Shown here: one piece after another, positions 29,084 through 38,085 of the stretch
How positions within the stretch are numbered: the stretch's first letter is position 1
Layout: every line of letters starts with the position of its first letter
From: Chloroflexi bacterium bin125
Lineage (GTDB): Bacteria; Chloroflexota; Dehalococcoidia; Bin125
Direction: 5' to 3'
Length of the DNA stretch: 64,000 bases
Assembly (NCBI GenBank): GCA_002239025.1
Contig: MPNM01000011.1
Location: 1-64,000, forward strand
Notes under the pieces: generated by a model
What the model was told of the DNA's origin: nothing
The model's input: the letters and a program-made list of their open reading frames with translations, nothing else
The model's database searches: none
Made by a program: the position numbers and the translations under genes

Positions 29084-29794
29084 TTGAGTAGCGCGAGCGA
29101 GCAAACGGGCCGATGGGGCGCACCGGCAGGTCTGATCGCAGTGCTGGCGATCGCACTCCTGGCGTTGCCGGGCATTCTCGTTCGCTACTACATCCATGGC
29201 GATTTGAACGCCTTTCAATTCCTGTTCAGCGTGTTCTTCGCGACCAATCTGCTGATCTGCTTCTGGGAAATGTGTCTCTACTTCCGCAGGGACTACATCG
29301 AGGAGCGCGCCGAACACTGGCGCAAAGAGTGGAGCGCTACTGGCCGGACGCCGGCCCTCGTATTCCTGACCACACGAGTGCCGCTCGCACGAGTCCTGTC
29401 TCCGACGGTCTGGGCTGACGTCTGGGCGACTTACTCAATGTTCGATTCGGCGTACGCAGATCGAAACACGTACGGATTCAACATCGATATCGCGAATGGG
29501 TTCACCACTCCGGCGTCGACAGCGGTTCTGTACGCGGCGTACACGGCTGGCGTGCTGCCGGCTATTGCTGTCGGCATTGTTGGGGCGATGCTGTTCTGGC
29601 AGTGGGTCTATGCGTCCTCGCTCTACCTGGTCAGCTTCTTCGTCGGTCGGAAATGGAGCCGTATCACGCCGAGCCAGTTCTACATCTACATCATGGGCCC
29701 AAACGCCGTCTGGGTGTTGATCCCGATCGTGGGGATGTACATCTCCATTCGCCTGATTTTGGACGGCGACTACAGCGTGTTGGGCATGGATTAG
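29084..29794 (+). CDS. polytopic membrane protein, EXPERA/emopamil-binding-protein-like candidate sterol isomerase
   Basis: 236 aa, TTG start; motif-level resemblance to EBP: VWATYSMFDSAYADRNTYGFNIDIANGFTT, QWVYASSLYLVSFF...FYIYIMGPNAVWVLIP. Confidence 0.6.
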   Translation: MSSASEQTGRWGAPAGLIAVLAIALLALPGILVRYYIHGDLNAFQFLFSVFFATNLLICFWEMCLYFRRDYIEERAEHWRKEWSATGRTPALVFLTTRVPLARVLSPTVWADVWATYSMFDSAYADRNTYGFNIDIANGFTTPASTAVLYAAYTAGVLPAIAVGIVGAMLFWQWVYASSLYLVSFFVGRKWSRITPSQFYIYIMGPNAVWVLIPIVGMYISIRLILDGDYSVLGMD

Positions 29795-29870
29795 GGCGAG
29801 GGTGATCGAGAGCGGGGTGCGAACAGGCTTTAGACTGTCCATCCCAGATGAAGGCGAGAGGTGCTCGGGG

Positions 29871-30083
29871 ATGAGTTTGTCCACGCACCCGCAGTTCGTC
29901 CAGAAACATCAGGACGATGTTCGCTGCGCAGGCTGCTTGAACAGGTTCCCTCGAGCGTGCCGCTGCGGTGGACAGATCCACGCGGAACGCGGAGATGAGA
30001 GTTCGTCCGGCGACGTGTGGCTGAATCGATGGTGCTCGAACTGTGGGATCGATTGGGACGAGCCAATTCGGGCCAAGAAGTAG
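29871..30083 (+). CDS. small zinc-ribbon-like protein
   Basis: MSLSTHPQFVQKHQDDVRCAGCLNRFPRACRCGGQIH...RWCSNCGIDWDE; paired Cys motifs. Confidence 0.5.
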   Translation: MSLSTHPQFVQKHQDDVRCAGCLNRFPRACRCGGQIHAERGDESSSGDVWLNRWCSNCGIDWDEPIRAKK

Positions 30084-30130
30084 CAGGCTGGCTGATTCTC
30101 CGTGTCCGCACTTTGCTGAGACCTTGGAAA

Positions 30131-30272
30131 ACTCCCCCTCTCCCCCCTTTGCGGGGGAGATGTCACGGAGTGACAGAGGGGGGGTCGGCGGATGACGACC
30201 AGATAGGGCTCACAAACTGCGGACCCCCCTCTGCCTTCGGCATCTCCCCCCGCAAGGGGGGGAGAGGGGAAC
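30131..30272. repeat. palindromic MITE-like element copy 2 (opposite orientation), with an extra partial arm to ~30320
   Basis: actccccctctcccccctttgcgggggagatgtcacggagtgacagaggggg ... ctgccttcggcatctccccccgcaaggggggagagggg. Confidence 0.8.
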
Positions 30273-30367
30273 CTGAGGATTTGCATCTGTCTCCGCAAGG
30301 GGGGAGAGGGGATTCCGAGTTCTTCATGGCAAGTGGACGATGCGAAGCCCTCAATGCGCCGGGCCGG

Positions 30368-30721
30368 TCAGGGCGCGGGCTGGAAGTAGTCGTGAGCGAC
30401 GGCCTCGTCCGGCCAGAGGAAGTCGAATCCGGCCTTGAGCGCGTACTGGCGGTCGAGATCCTCGCGATCGCCGATGTGTACGTAGGTGTCCGCTTCGAAC
30501 TTGGCCTTGACGTCCGGCAGCATGTGCTTCGAGACGACGAAGTCGACTTCGATCTCGTGCGTGGCCCAAATGCCCCGCTGACCGCTCAGCGTGCGGTCGG
30601 AACAGCTACCGATCAGGAATCCTTTGTCGCGGACCAGGCGGACCATGTCCATCGTCAATGGGCCGGGTGGATCGCCGACTTCTAATGTGCCGTCAATGTC
30701 GAAGCTGATGAGAACCGTCAC
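30368..30721 (-). CDS. HAD-superfamily phosphatase-like protein
   Basis: TVLISFDIDGTLEVGDPPGPLT; VHIGDREDLDRQYALKAGFDFLWPDEA; AGGAGG before GTG start. Confidence 0.8.
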   Translation of the reverse strand: MTVLISFDIDGTLEVGDPPGPLTMDMVRLVRDKGFLIGSCSDRTLSGQRGIWATHEIEVDFVVSKHMLPDVKAKFEADTYVHIGDREDLDRQYALKAGFDFLWPDEAVAHDYFQPAP

Positions 30722-30741
30722 GTATTCCTCCTGAACAAGCG

Positions 30742-30867
30742 CTCCGTCATACCCGCGCTTGCCGCGGAGCCCGCCCCCGGCTTGAACGGGGGTATCTCGC
30801 TGCATGTGGAGACAGCGTTGGTACAGTTCTCCTCGAGATTGCCGCGGCAAGCGCGGCAATGACGGAG
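30742..30867. repeat. inverted-repeat element
   Basis: ctccgtcatacccgcgcttgccgcgg (30742-30767) against ccgcggcaagcgcggcaatgacggag (30842-30867). Confidence 0.75.
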
Positions 30868-30902
30868 TTCTTTTGTTGGACAAGTGTCCACGTGTGATCG
30901 TC

Positions 30903-32225
30903 CTAGTCGGGGCTGGCGCTCCAGACGGTGAAGTTTCCTCCGAGGGGCATTGGCCCTCCTGAGACTGCGACTTCCGGCGTGACGCCGGTGACCTGCCTCT
31001 CGCCGGCTCGGCCCTGGAGTTGTTGGATGCAGTCGGTGTGCATCCAGACTCGGCTGCGTCCGCTTCCGACGTTGCCGCCGCTGGGCGAGACAGGGTTGGG
31101 GCCTTCGATGCTGATATCGGTCGCATAGAAGTCCAGCGCCTCGCCGAACTTGATCCCGCGAAAGCCCAGGCCTTCCAGGTGGAACTGGTGGAAGAGTGAG
31201 AAGCCGTCGTACATGTTCTCGAAGGAGAGATCGTCGGCCGTGATGCCTGCGCCCTCGTAGATCTTGCGACCGGTGCGGGCGGTGTCGTCTTCTACCTCAT
31301 CGAGCGTTGGCAGCAGGCTGCGCGGCCTCGTGTTGCTGGAGGCGTGATTGAGGATGTAGACCGGCTTCTGCTTCATATCGGCTGCGCGTTCGGCCGTCGA
31401 GAAGAGGTAGGCGCCGGACATCATGATCGGAATGTCGTTGTCGAACAGGTTGGCCGGCTTGGCGATCCATCGTGAGGCGAGATAGTCCTCGGGTCCCAGT
31501 TCCTCGGGCCGGTGCTGGGCCCAGTAGCCCTCGGGGAACCGCAGTCCGTTGCGGCGGGAGTTCTCCATGAAGGGCGCCATCATCTCGTGGGTCTTGCCGT
31601 ACTTGCGGCAATACTCGGCGAATTGCAACGCCGTGCTGTACGAGGCGGGGCCGCCCCAGAGCTGGGTGATGGCCGGAGTGCCGGGCAGTGCGTCGCCGGC
31701 GTTGGCGCCGCCCTGGTAGTAGCGACCCTCGAAGTTGTGCCAGCTCTTGACGACCAGGCAGGTGTGAGCGAGACCGTCGCCGACGGCCTGAGCCGTCACG
31801 TTCAGCGCATTCGACATGCAGCCGGGACCGTACATCGTGAACTTGACGTTGCTCAGTTCGGGCATGTTTGCCAGTAGCCACTCGGCGCTGAGCTTCGCGA
31901 TGCCGTCGAGCGGATCGTCCGTCTGCTGGAAGCTCTGGATCACGTCCATGGGCAGCGGCTTGCCCTCTTCCCAGAACGCGCCGGTCGTGGTTTCGCGGAC
32001 GACGACCAGTCCATCGATCTGATCGGGCGCGACGCCGGCGTCGGCAATCGCCTGGCGCAGCGCCTGAATGCTGATCGCGCCGACGCAGGTTTCGGGTCGG
32101 CCGTCCCAGCGGCGCGCCGTGGGCGCATGGCCGACACCGACCGCGGCGACCTTTCCTCGGTGCTCCCAGATTCCCATCCCCTCGTCGTTTCGGTACATCG
32201 CGTCAGTTGCAATGGGTGTCGTCAT
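30903..32225 (-). CDS. thiolase-like / SCP-x-type lipid-transfer protein
   Basis: VAAVGVGHAPTARRWDGRPETCVGAISIQALRQAIADAGVAPDQIDGLVV; PSGGNVGSGRSRVWMHTDCIQQLQGRAGERQV. Confidence 0.88.
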   Translation of the reverse strand: MTTPIATDAMYRNDEGMGIWEHRGKVAAVGVGHAPTARRWDGRPETCVGAISIQALRQAIADAGVAPDQIDGLVVVRETTTGAFWEEGKPLPMDVIQSFQQTDDPLDGIAKLSAEWLLANMPELSNVKFTMYGPGCMSNALNVTAQAVGDGLAHTCLVVKSWHNFEGRYYQGGANAGDALPGTPAITQLWGGPASYSTALQFAEYCRKYGKTHEMMAPFMENSRRNGLRFPEGYWAQHRPEELGPEDYLASRWIAKPANLFDNDIPIMMSGAYLFSTAERAADMKQKPVYILNHASSNTRPRSLLPTLDEVEDDTARTGRKIYEGAGITADDLSFENMYDGFSLFHQFHLEGLGFRGIKFGEALDFYATDISIEGPNPVSPSGGNVGSGRSRVWMHTDCIQQLQGRAGERQVTGVTPEVAVSGGPMPLGGNFTVWSASPD

Positions 32226-32266
32226 AGCGGGTTCTCCAAGTTGGGCGGTCCGTTGGGATTTCGGGA

Positions 32267-32680
32267 TTAGTCGGCAACGACGCGCCACTCGGGCACGAGT
32301 TGACCGTTGGCTGAGGGTTCGAAGATCACTTCGACGGCCGCGCCGACCGGTACATCGTCGACAGGCACGCCGGGCAGATGCGAGAACATCTGGATGCCCG
32401 GATCCTCCTCCAGCATGATCACGGCCAGGTTGAAAGGCTGGTCCTGTTGCAGCAGCCGTACGGGACAGTCGTGCACGACTCCGTAGTTGTAGATCGTGCC
32501 TCGTCCGCTCACCGTTTTCCACTCGAGCTCATCGCCCTTGCTGCAGCCGCGACAGGTGTCCCCGGGCGGGTGCTGCAACTGATCACAATCCAAGCAGTAC
32601 TGGATGACGAGACGCTCTTCATTCGCGGCGTCCCAGAATGGCTGGCTGAGGCTGTCCGGCACGACACCTTGCTTGGCCAT
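32267..32680 (-). CDS. DUF35 OB-fold/zinc-ribbon acyl-CoA-associated protein
   Basis: FWDAANEERLVIQYCLDCDQLQHPPGDTCRGC...GRGTIYNYGVVHDCP; partner of thiolase-like gene. Confidence 0.9.
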   Translation of the reverse strand: MAKQGVVPDSLSQPFWDAANEERLVIQYCLDCDQLQHPPGDTCRGCSKGDELEWKTVSGRGTIYNYGVVHDCPVRLLQQDQPFNLAVIMLEEDPGIQMFSHLPGVPVDDVPVGAAVEVIFEPSANGQLVPEWRVVAD

Positions 32681-32880
32681 CAGTTCCTCCTGTCTCACGG
32701 TCGCTGAGCCGCAGGACTTCGCTGCCTGCGGCGTTGGTGCAGAATAATGGCTGTGGCGGAGCAGTGAGTAACTGCCCATTTCGAAGACAGTCGCACCGAG
32801 TCGCGGCGGTGCGCAGGGGCGAGCAGGGGCGGTGCTAGCCTGCGCGTCCGCGAGCGGGGGCTGAGGGATCTGAGGCGATC

Positions 32881-33810
32881 ATGCTGCGGTCGGGGCTGAT
32901 CTGGCTCTCGCAACAGGAGTGGGCAGAACGCGGCGCACGCTCAGCCGGAGTGGAGCGGCTGCTGGTGCGCCGCTTCGTCGCCGGAGACACGAGCGCCGAG
33001 GCGCTGGCAGTGGCGCGAGGGATGTCGCGAACCTTCGATGGCCTTCCCGGAGCGGCTGCGATGTTCTCGCTTCTGGGAGAGGCGGTTACCGACCCAACAG
33101 AGGCCGAGCAAGCCGTGGCCGAGTATTGCACCCTGGCGGCCGCTATTGGTGAATCCCCGCAACTTGACGCTCGAGTCGCGGTCAAGCCGACGTTGCTGGG
33201 CCTGGACATCTCGCAGCAGACGGCGGAACGCGGGTTGCTGAGGATCGTCGAGACGGCGATGGAACACGAAGTGACAGTCGAACTCGACATGGAGGCGTCG
33301 GACACCGTGGATGCGACGCTGGAGCTGTATCGCGCCGCGGCGGCGAGATCGGAGCAGACCGGAGTGGCCTTGCAGGCGTATCTGCGTCGTACGGCTGACG
33401 ACGCGCAGGCGCTGATCGATGAGGGGATCGCGCGAGTACGCCTGGTCAAGGGCGCTTACAGCGAACCGAACCAAATCGCGCATAGCGGGGCAGGCCCAAT
33501 CCGGCGGTCATACCAGGAGCTGTTGGCTCAGCTCTGGCAGGCCGGAGCGGATGTCGGCGTGGCTACGCACGATCCGGTCTTGCATCGCGCGGCGCGCCGG
33601 CTGGCAGCGGAAACGTCGGTCGTCGGCTCCTGGGAGTTCCAGATGCTCTACGGAGTGCGGCCCGAGTTGGGACAGGCGATGCGTGCGCGAGGAGAGCGAC
33701 TGCGCGTGAGCATTCCCTACGGCGAGCGTTGGTATCCGTATCTCATGCGGCGGATCGCCGAGCGGCCCTCAAACGCACTGTTTGCCCTGCGGGCCGTGGT
33801 CGGCCGCTAG
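32881..33810 (+). CDS. proline dehydrogenase family protein
   Basis: VAVKPTLLGLDIS, VTVELDMEASDTVDATLELY, GVALQAYLRRT, VRLVKGAYSEP, EFQMLYGVRPELG, VSIPYGERWYPYLMRRIAERPSN. Confidence 0.93.
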   Translation: MLRSGLIWLSQQEWAERGARSAGVERLLVRRFVAGDTSAEALAVARGMSRTFDGLPGAAAMFSLLGEAVTDPTEAEQAVAEYCTLAAAIGESPQLDARVAVKPTLLGLDISQQTAERGLLRIVETAMEHEVTVELDMEASDTVDATLELYRAAAARSEQTGVALQAYLRRTADDAQALIDEGIARVRLVKGAYSEPNQIAHSGAGPIRRSYQELLAQLWQAGADVGVATHDPVLHRAARRLAAETSVVGSWEFQMLYGVRPELGQAMRARGERLRVSIPYGERWYPYLMRRIAERPSNALFALRAVVGR

Positions 33811-33939
33811 CTGAGACTGGTGCATGAATCTCATGCTCTCCGCAAGGTACATCTGCGCGCAAGGCACCTGCCATCCGCTTCCGGCCTTTCTCCCGGTGGT
33901 GACCTGTGCGTGAATGAAACCGAAATCAGTATGAGTTCC

Positions 33940-34034
33940 TGTAGGGGCGACCCTTGTGGTCGCCCGCCTTGGCAATGGCAAGACTGACCAGTGAGGTCCT
34001 CCAGAGTGGGCGACCACAAGGGTCGCTCCCACAA
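33940..34034. repeat. inverted-repeat element (REP-like)
   Basis: tgtaggggcgacccttgtggtcgccc ... gggcgaccacaagggtcgctcccaca, arms 24/26 complementary. Confidence 0.8.
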
Positions 34035-34041
34035 GAGACCA

Positions 34042-34216
34042 ATGCATAACTGATGGTCCAGTCCCCGCTTCACGCGGGGACCCGCTTTGGCCAGGCCGCG
34101 TCAGCTACGACCGATACCGGTTGACCAGAGATGGACGACAAGTAGATTCGCTTCGATGGAGCCGAGGAAGGAGCGGGTCCCCGCGTGAAGCGGGGACTGG
34201 AATCCGAGTTAAGCAT
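34042..34216. repeat. MITE-like element with 29-bp perfect inverted repeats
   Basis: ccagtccccgcttcacgcggggacccgct (34058-34086) is the exact reverse complement of 34172-34200; flanking atgcataact / agttaagcat extends the symmetry. Confidence 0.8.
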
Positions 34217-34265
34217 CAGGCTCATGAGGGGAGGGGAGTTGTGTGTCAGTCGCTGAGAACGAGAA

Positions 34266-35399
34266 TCAGCGACTCTCGGCGAAGTGGGGCATCACCTTTG
34301 TTGCAAAGGTCTCGAGATTGCGTAGCGTTTTGCGTAAGGGGATGCCCATGTGCGTGAACTCGACGAGCAGGTAGTCGAGATTGCAGGTGTCTTGCAGCTC
34401 ATGGACTTTTTCGACTACGTGGTCGGGGGAGCCGACCAATAGCGTGCGCGGCTCCAGGAAGTCCCAGTCGAGCTTCACTTCGGGGTCCAGTTCCTCGTCC
34501 GGGTTTGTGAAGACCTGCCGGCCGCGGAACGGGTCGTTGAAGACGAAGGACGACATGATCCCTTCTTCTGCGTCCCGGCGCGCCTCCGCCATTGACGATG
34601 CGACATAGGTCGAGCGCATGACGGCCTGATCTTCACCGACGGCGAACGGTCGCCCGTCTCGCTCCGACCTGACCCTGGCGTAGATCTCCATTCGCTGTCT
34701 GATTCTGAGTGGGGGAGGCTGCCAATAGCAGGCCTTCAGTCCCAGCTCTGCAGCGGTCGCAACCGAGCGGTCGGTGGAAACGGTCATCCACATTGGCGGG
34801 TGCGGTAGCTGGATAGGTCGTGGTGTCACCCGCAGTTTTGTGACGCTGTCACCGTCCTGCCAGTCGGGATTCGATGGATAGAGCGGATGCGAAAAGACTG
34901 TGTCCTCGACCGGAAAGCGGTAGTTGGGCCCCTCGTGGGAGAAGTACTCGTTGGTCCAGATCTCGCGCACGATGTCTATGGTCTCGGCGAACAGCTCGCG
35001 GTTTTCTTTGTCCTTGCGCGGGTCGGCGTGGGGATGGAACTGGGGACCTTCATAGGGCCAGATGCCGCGACCGAATCCGACCTCTAATCGTCCGCCGGAC
35101 ATGTTGTCCAGGGTCGCGAGGTCTTCCGCCAGCCGGATTGGATGCCACCATGGGGCGATGTTCGCCATCTGTCCGATGCGAATCGTCGAGGTCCGGGCTG
35201 CGAGGTCGGCGCCGAGCAGGATTGGATTGGGGATATCGCCGACGCCGTAGGGACCGAAGTGGTGCTCGCCGAGCCAGATCGCCTCAAAGCCGAGCTCTTC
35301 GGCCAGGATGGTTTGCTGTCTGAGGTTGTCCAACAGTCCAGCGCTGCTTTTGGATTCTCCGGCTGAGGCTGCCACGGTTGTGAAGGCGGCGAATCTCAT
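34266..35399 (-). CDS. LLM-class flavin-dependent oxidoreductase
   Basis: LAEELGFEAIWLGEHHFGPYGVGDIPNPILLGADLAARTSTIRIGQMANIAPWWHPIRLAEDLATLDNMSGGRLEVGFGRG. Confidence 0.95.
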   Translation of the reverse strand: MRFAAFTTVAASAGESKSSAGLLDNLRQQTILAEELGFEAIWLGEHHFGPYGVGDIPNPILLGADLAARTSTIRIGQMANIAPWWHPIRLAEDLATLDNMSGGRLEVGFGRGIWPYEGPQFHPHADPRKDKENRELFAETIDIVREIWTNEYFSHEGPNYRFPVEDTVFSHPLYPSNPDWQDGDSVTKLRVTPRPIQLPHPPMWMTVSTDRSVATAAELGLKACYWQPPPLRIRQRMEIYARVRSERDGRPFAVGEDQAVMRSTYVASSMAEARRDAEEGIMSSFVFNDPFRGRQVFTNPDEELDPEVKLDWDFLEPRTLLVGSPDHVVEKVHELQDTCNLDYLLVEFTHMGIPLRKTLRNLETFATKVMPHFAESR

Positions 35400-35577
35400 G
35401 GCAACGAGCTTCCGACTCGTAGGGGAGTCTGTGATGTCAGGTCATTGCGACGAGCCTGCACTCAACTACCCTTCCCAGACGCTGTGGACCTGTCGATGCC
35501 TCCAGACATCGCCAGTGTTGCACATGCAGATTGGTCCGATCTCACCTGTGGACTGCGTTGAGGAGGGGAGGGAGCCG

Positions 35578-36630
35578 ATGAGCAGAAACGAGCGACGCGG
35601 CCTGATTCAGACGGTGCTGGGGCTCATCCCACCGACTGAGCTTGGTCCCACCTCGACGCACGAGCACCTATACGCCGACTTCTCCTACATGCTGCGTCCG
35701 GCACAGGACTCACCGTCCGAGGAGCTGGCAAACGCGCCCGTAGTCATTGAGCATCTTGGTTGGATTCGGCGTCACTACTACAGCAACCGCTCGAATCTGC
35801 AGTTGACGGATCTGGATACGACGATCAATGAAGTCGTGAAGTATCGCGAGCTGGGCGGTGGCGCGATCGTGGATGCCACGTCGACCAGGATTGGCCGAGA
35901 TCCGGACGCGCTGGTGCGGGTTTCGCAGGAGTCGGGAGTCCACATCGTCATGGGTTCCGGGTTCTACGTTGATGCGTTGCATCCTCCCGATATGGACGAG
36001 CGGAGCGTGGACGACCTGGCTCGCGAGATCATCGAGGATCTGACCGAGGGCGTTGACGGCAGCGGGATCAAGGCTGGCATCATTGGGGAGATCGGTTGTA
36101 GCTGGCCGCTGACCACCAACGAGCGGAAGTCATTGTCGGCCGCTGCTATCGCGCAGCAGGAGACGGGTGCGGCGATATCGATTCATCCTGGACGGAGCCA
36201 GGATGCGCCATCAGAGATCCTGGAGTTGCTGGCAGAGAATGGGGCAGATGCCTCTCGGGTCATCATGGGACATTTGGACCGGACGGTGTTTGACGTCGAC
36301 ACGCTGCTGCGCATCGCGGAGTCGGGGTGCTACTTGGAATGGGATCTGTTTGGCAACGAAGGCTCGTACTATCCGCAAGCCAATCTCGACATGCCCAGCG
36401 ACGCGCAGCGGCTTGCGTTCGTCAGACAGATGATCGATGCGGGCTATGGCGACCGCGTAGTCCTGGGGCATGACATATTCACCAAGCATCGGCTGTTGAC
36501 ATATGGCGGGCATGGATACGGACACATCCTGCAGAACATCGTGCCGACGATGCGGCGCAAAGGCTTCTCGGAGGCTGAGATTCGGGCGATTTCGGTGGAG
36601 AATCCGGCTGCGATCCTGGCGCTTGCCTGA
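35578..36630 (+). CDS. phosphotriesterase-family metallohydrolase
   Basis: IQTVLGLIPPTELGPTSTHEHLYADFSY; IIGEIGCSWPLT; AISIHPGR; GHLDRTVFD; VLGHDIFTKH. Confidence 0.9.
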   Translation: MSRNERRGLIQTVLGLIPPTELGPTSTHEHLYADFSYMLRPAQDSPSEELANAPVVIEHLGWIRRHYYSNRSNLQLTDLDTTINEVVKYRELGGGAIVDATSTRIGRDPDALVRVSQESGVHIVMGSGFYVDALHPPDMDERSVDDLAREIIEDLTEGVDGSGIKAGIIGEIGCSWPLTTNERKSLSAAAIAQQETGAAISIHPGRSQDAPSEILELLAENGADASRVIMGHLDRTVFDVDTLLRIAESGCYLEWDLFGNEGSYYPQANLDMPSDAQRLAFVRQMIDAGYGDRVVLGHDIFTKHRLLTYGGHGYGHILQNIVPTMRRKGFSEAEIRAISVENPAAILALA

Positions 36631-36675
36631 CCTCTTATGCACTCCTAATCGTGGGAAGGAGCTGGTCCCCGCGTG

Positions 36676-36865
36676 TAGGAGACCTGCGAAAAACTCCCGA
36701 ATCCCCTCTCCCCTCCTTGCGAGGGGAGATGTCGCGGAGTGACAGAGGGCGGGTCGGCTGGCGACGACCAGATAGGGCCGACAGGCAGGGACCCCCCCTC
36801 TGCCTTCGGCATCTCCCCCGCAAGGGGGGAGAAGGGGAGTTCTTCAAAGGTCTCCGAGAAGCGGG
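36676..36865. repeat. palindromic MITE-like element copy 3 (core 36700-36842), bounded by split REP-like sequence
   Basis: ggagacctgcgaaaaactcccga...cccctctcccctccttgcgaggggagatgtcgcggagtgacagaggg...ctgccttcggcatctcccccgcaagggggga...ggggagttcttcaaaggtctcc. Confidence 0.8.
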
Positions 36866-36965
36866 GACTGGGAGTGCTGACCAGTGGGAAGGCGTCCCGG
36901 GAGAATCGGTCCAGCTATGCTCCGCCGTGAGATTGCCAATGACGGTCCAGCGACGGGAATGCAAC

Positions 36966-38012
36966 GTGAGCCAAATTTCGGCTGTCCAGACGACCATTCT
37001 CGATTCGACGCGGCTGACTCAGACGTTTGTCACTGTGACCGACAGCGATGGGCGCAGCGGGGTCGGTGAGACCTGGTGGGGCATTCCCGACCGCGAGCGG
37101 CCGGGCGCTGAGGCTCGGGCGATTGCCTCGGTGGTCGATGACATACTTGCGCCTCGGGTGGTAGGACGCGAGGCCGGCGAGATCGGCCGGCTGTGGTTTG
37201 AGTTGTGGGACTACGGATACCGCTACGCCGACCAGGGAATCTATCCGATGGCGCTGTCTGGACTCGACATCGCGCTCTGGGACCTGCTGGGCAAGACGCT
37301 GGGGGTCTCGGTGCTGCAACTGCTGGGCGGATCGCGTCACGACGCGGTGCCTGCCTATGCCAGCCTGCCGCCGCTGCGCGACCCTGAGCTGGTCGTCAGT
37401 GAGACGCAACGCGCCGTTGATGCCGGGATCGGCGGAGTCAAGCTGCACGAGGTGACGATTGACCACGTCGAGCGCCTGCGTCGGCGTTTTGGCGACGAGC
37501 TGGCGATCATGGTTGATGTCAATGGCCATTTTGACCCCATTGAGGCCGTCGATTTTGGTCGGCAGCTCGCAGATCTTGGCGTGACCTGGTTTGAGGAACC
37601 TGTTCGGCCGATGCGTGATCATCGCGCGATGCGGCGGGTGCAGCGCCAGTCGGGTGTCGATATCGCGGCTGGAGAGAATGAGTACACGCTCGAGGACTTC
37701 GAACGACTGTTGAGTACCGAGGCGATTACCTACCTCCAGCCGGAGGTGACAAAGATCGGTGGTATCACCGCGGCTCAGCGTGTGGCGACGCTGGCCGAGA
37801 TGCACAATGTGGCGCTCAGTCCGCACAACTTCCGACCGGGGCCGTCGCTCTATGCGTCGCTGGCGTATGGGTTCGCCTCATCGGTGACGCGCTGGTTTGA
37901 GATTCCATGGGTGGCCGATGGGGTGCGATTCGCCTCCGACACGCCGCTGCCAACGATGGAGGACGGCCACGTGCTCGTGCCGGAGGGTCCGGGCCTCAGC
38001 GTTCCGGACTGA
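36966..38012 (+). CDS. enolase superfamily (mandelate racemase/muconate lactonizing-type) enzyme
   Basis: DGRSGVGETWWGIPDRER; ALSGLDIALWDLLGKTLGVSVLQLLGG; IMVDVNGHFD; WFEEPVRP; AAGENEYTLEDF; QPEVTKIGGI; track start at 36651 would run through the repeat, so the GTG at 36966 is preferred. Confidence 0.92.
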   Translation: MSQISAVQTTILDSTRLTQTFVTVTDSDGRSGVGETWWGIPDRERPGAEARAIASVVDDILAPRVVGREAGEIGRLWFELWDYGYRYADQGIYPMALSGLDIALWDLLGKTLGVSVLQLLGGSRHDAVPAYASLPPLRDPELVVSETQRAVDAGIGGVKLHEVTIDHVERLRRRFGDELAIMVDVNGHFDPIEAVDFGRQLADLGVTWFEEPVRPMRDHRAMRRVQRQSGVDIAAGENEYTLEDFERLLSTEAITYLQPEVTKIGGITAAQRVATLAEMHNVALSPHNFRPGPSLYASLAYGFASSVTRWFEIPWVADGVRFASDTPLPTMEDGHVLVPEGPGLSVPD

Positions 38013-38085
38013 GTTCGGCGACTTCGACTCGGCCCCTCGGTCAATCTGGGATTGCCGCACGATGCAATGAGAAGGGCAGAGACTG

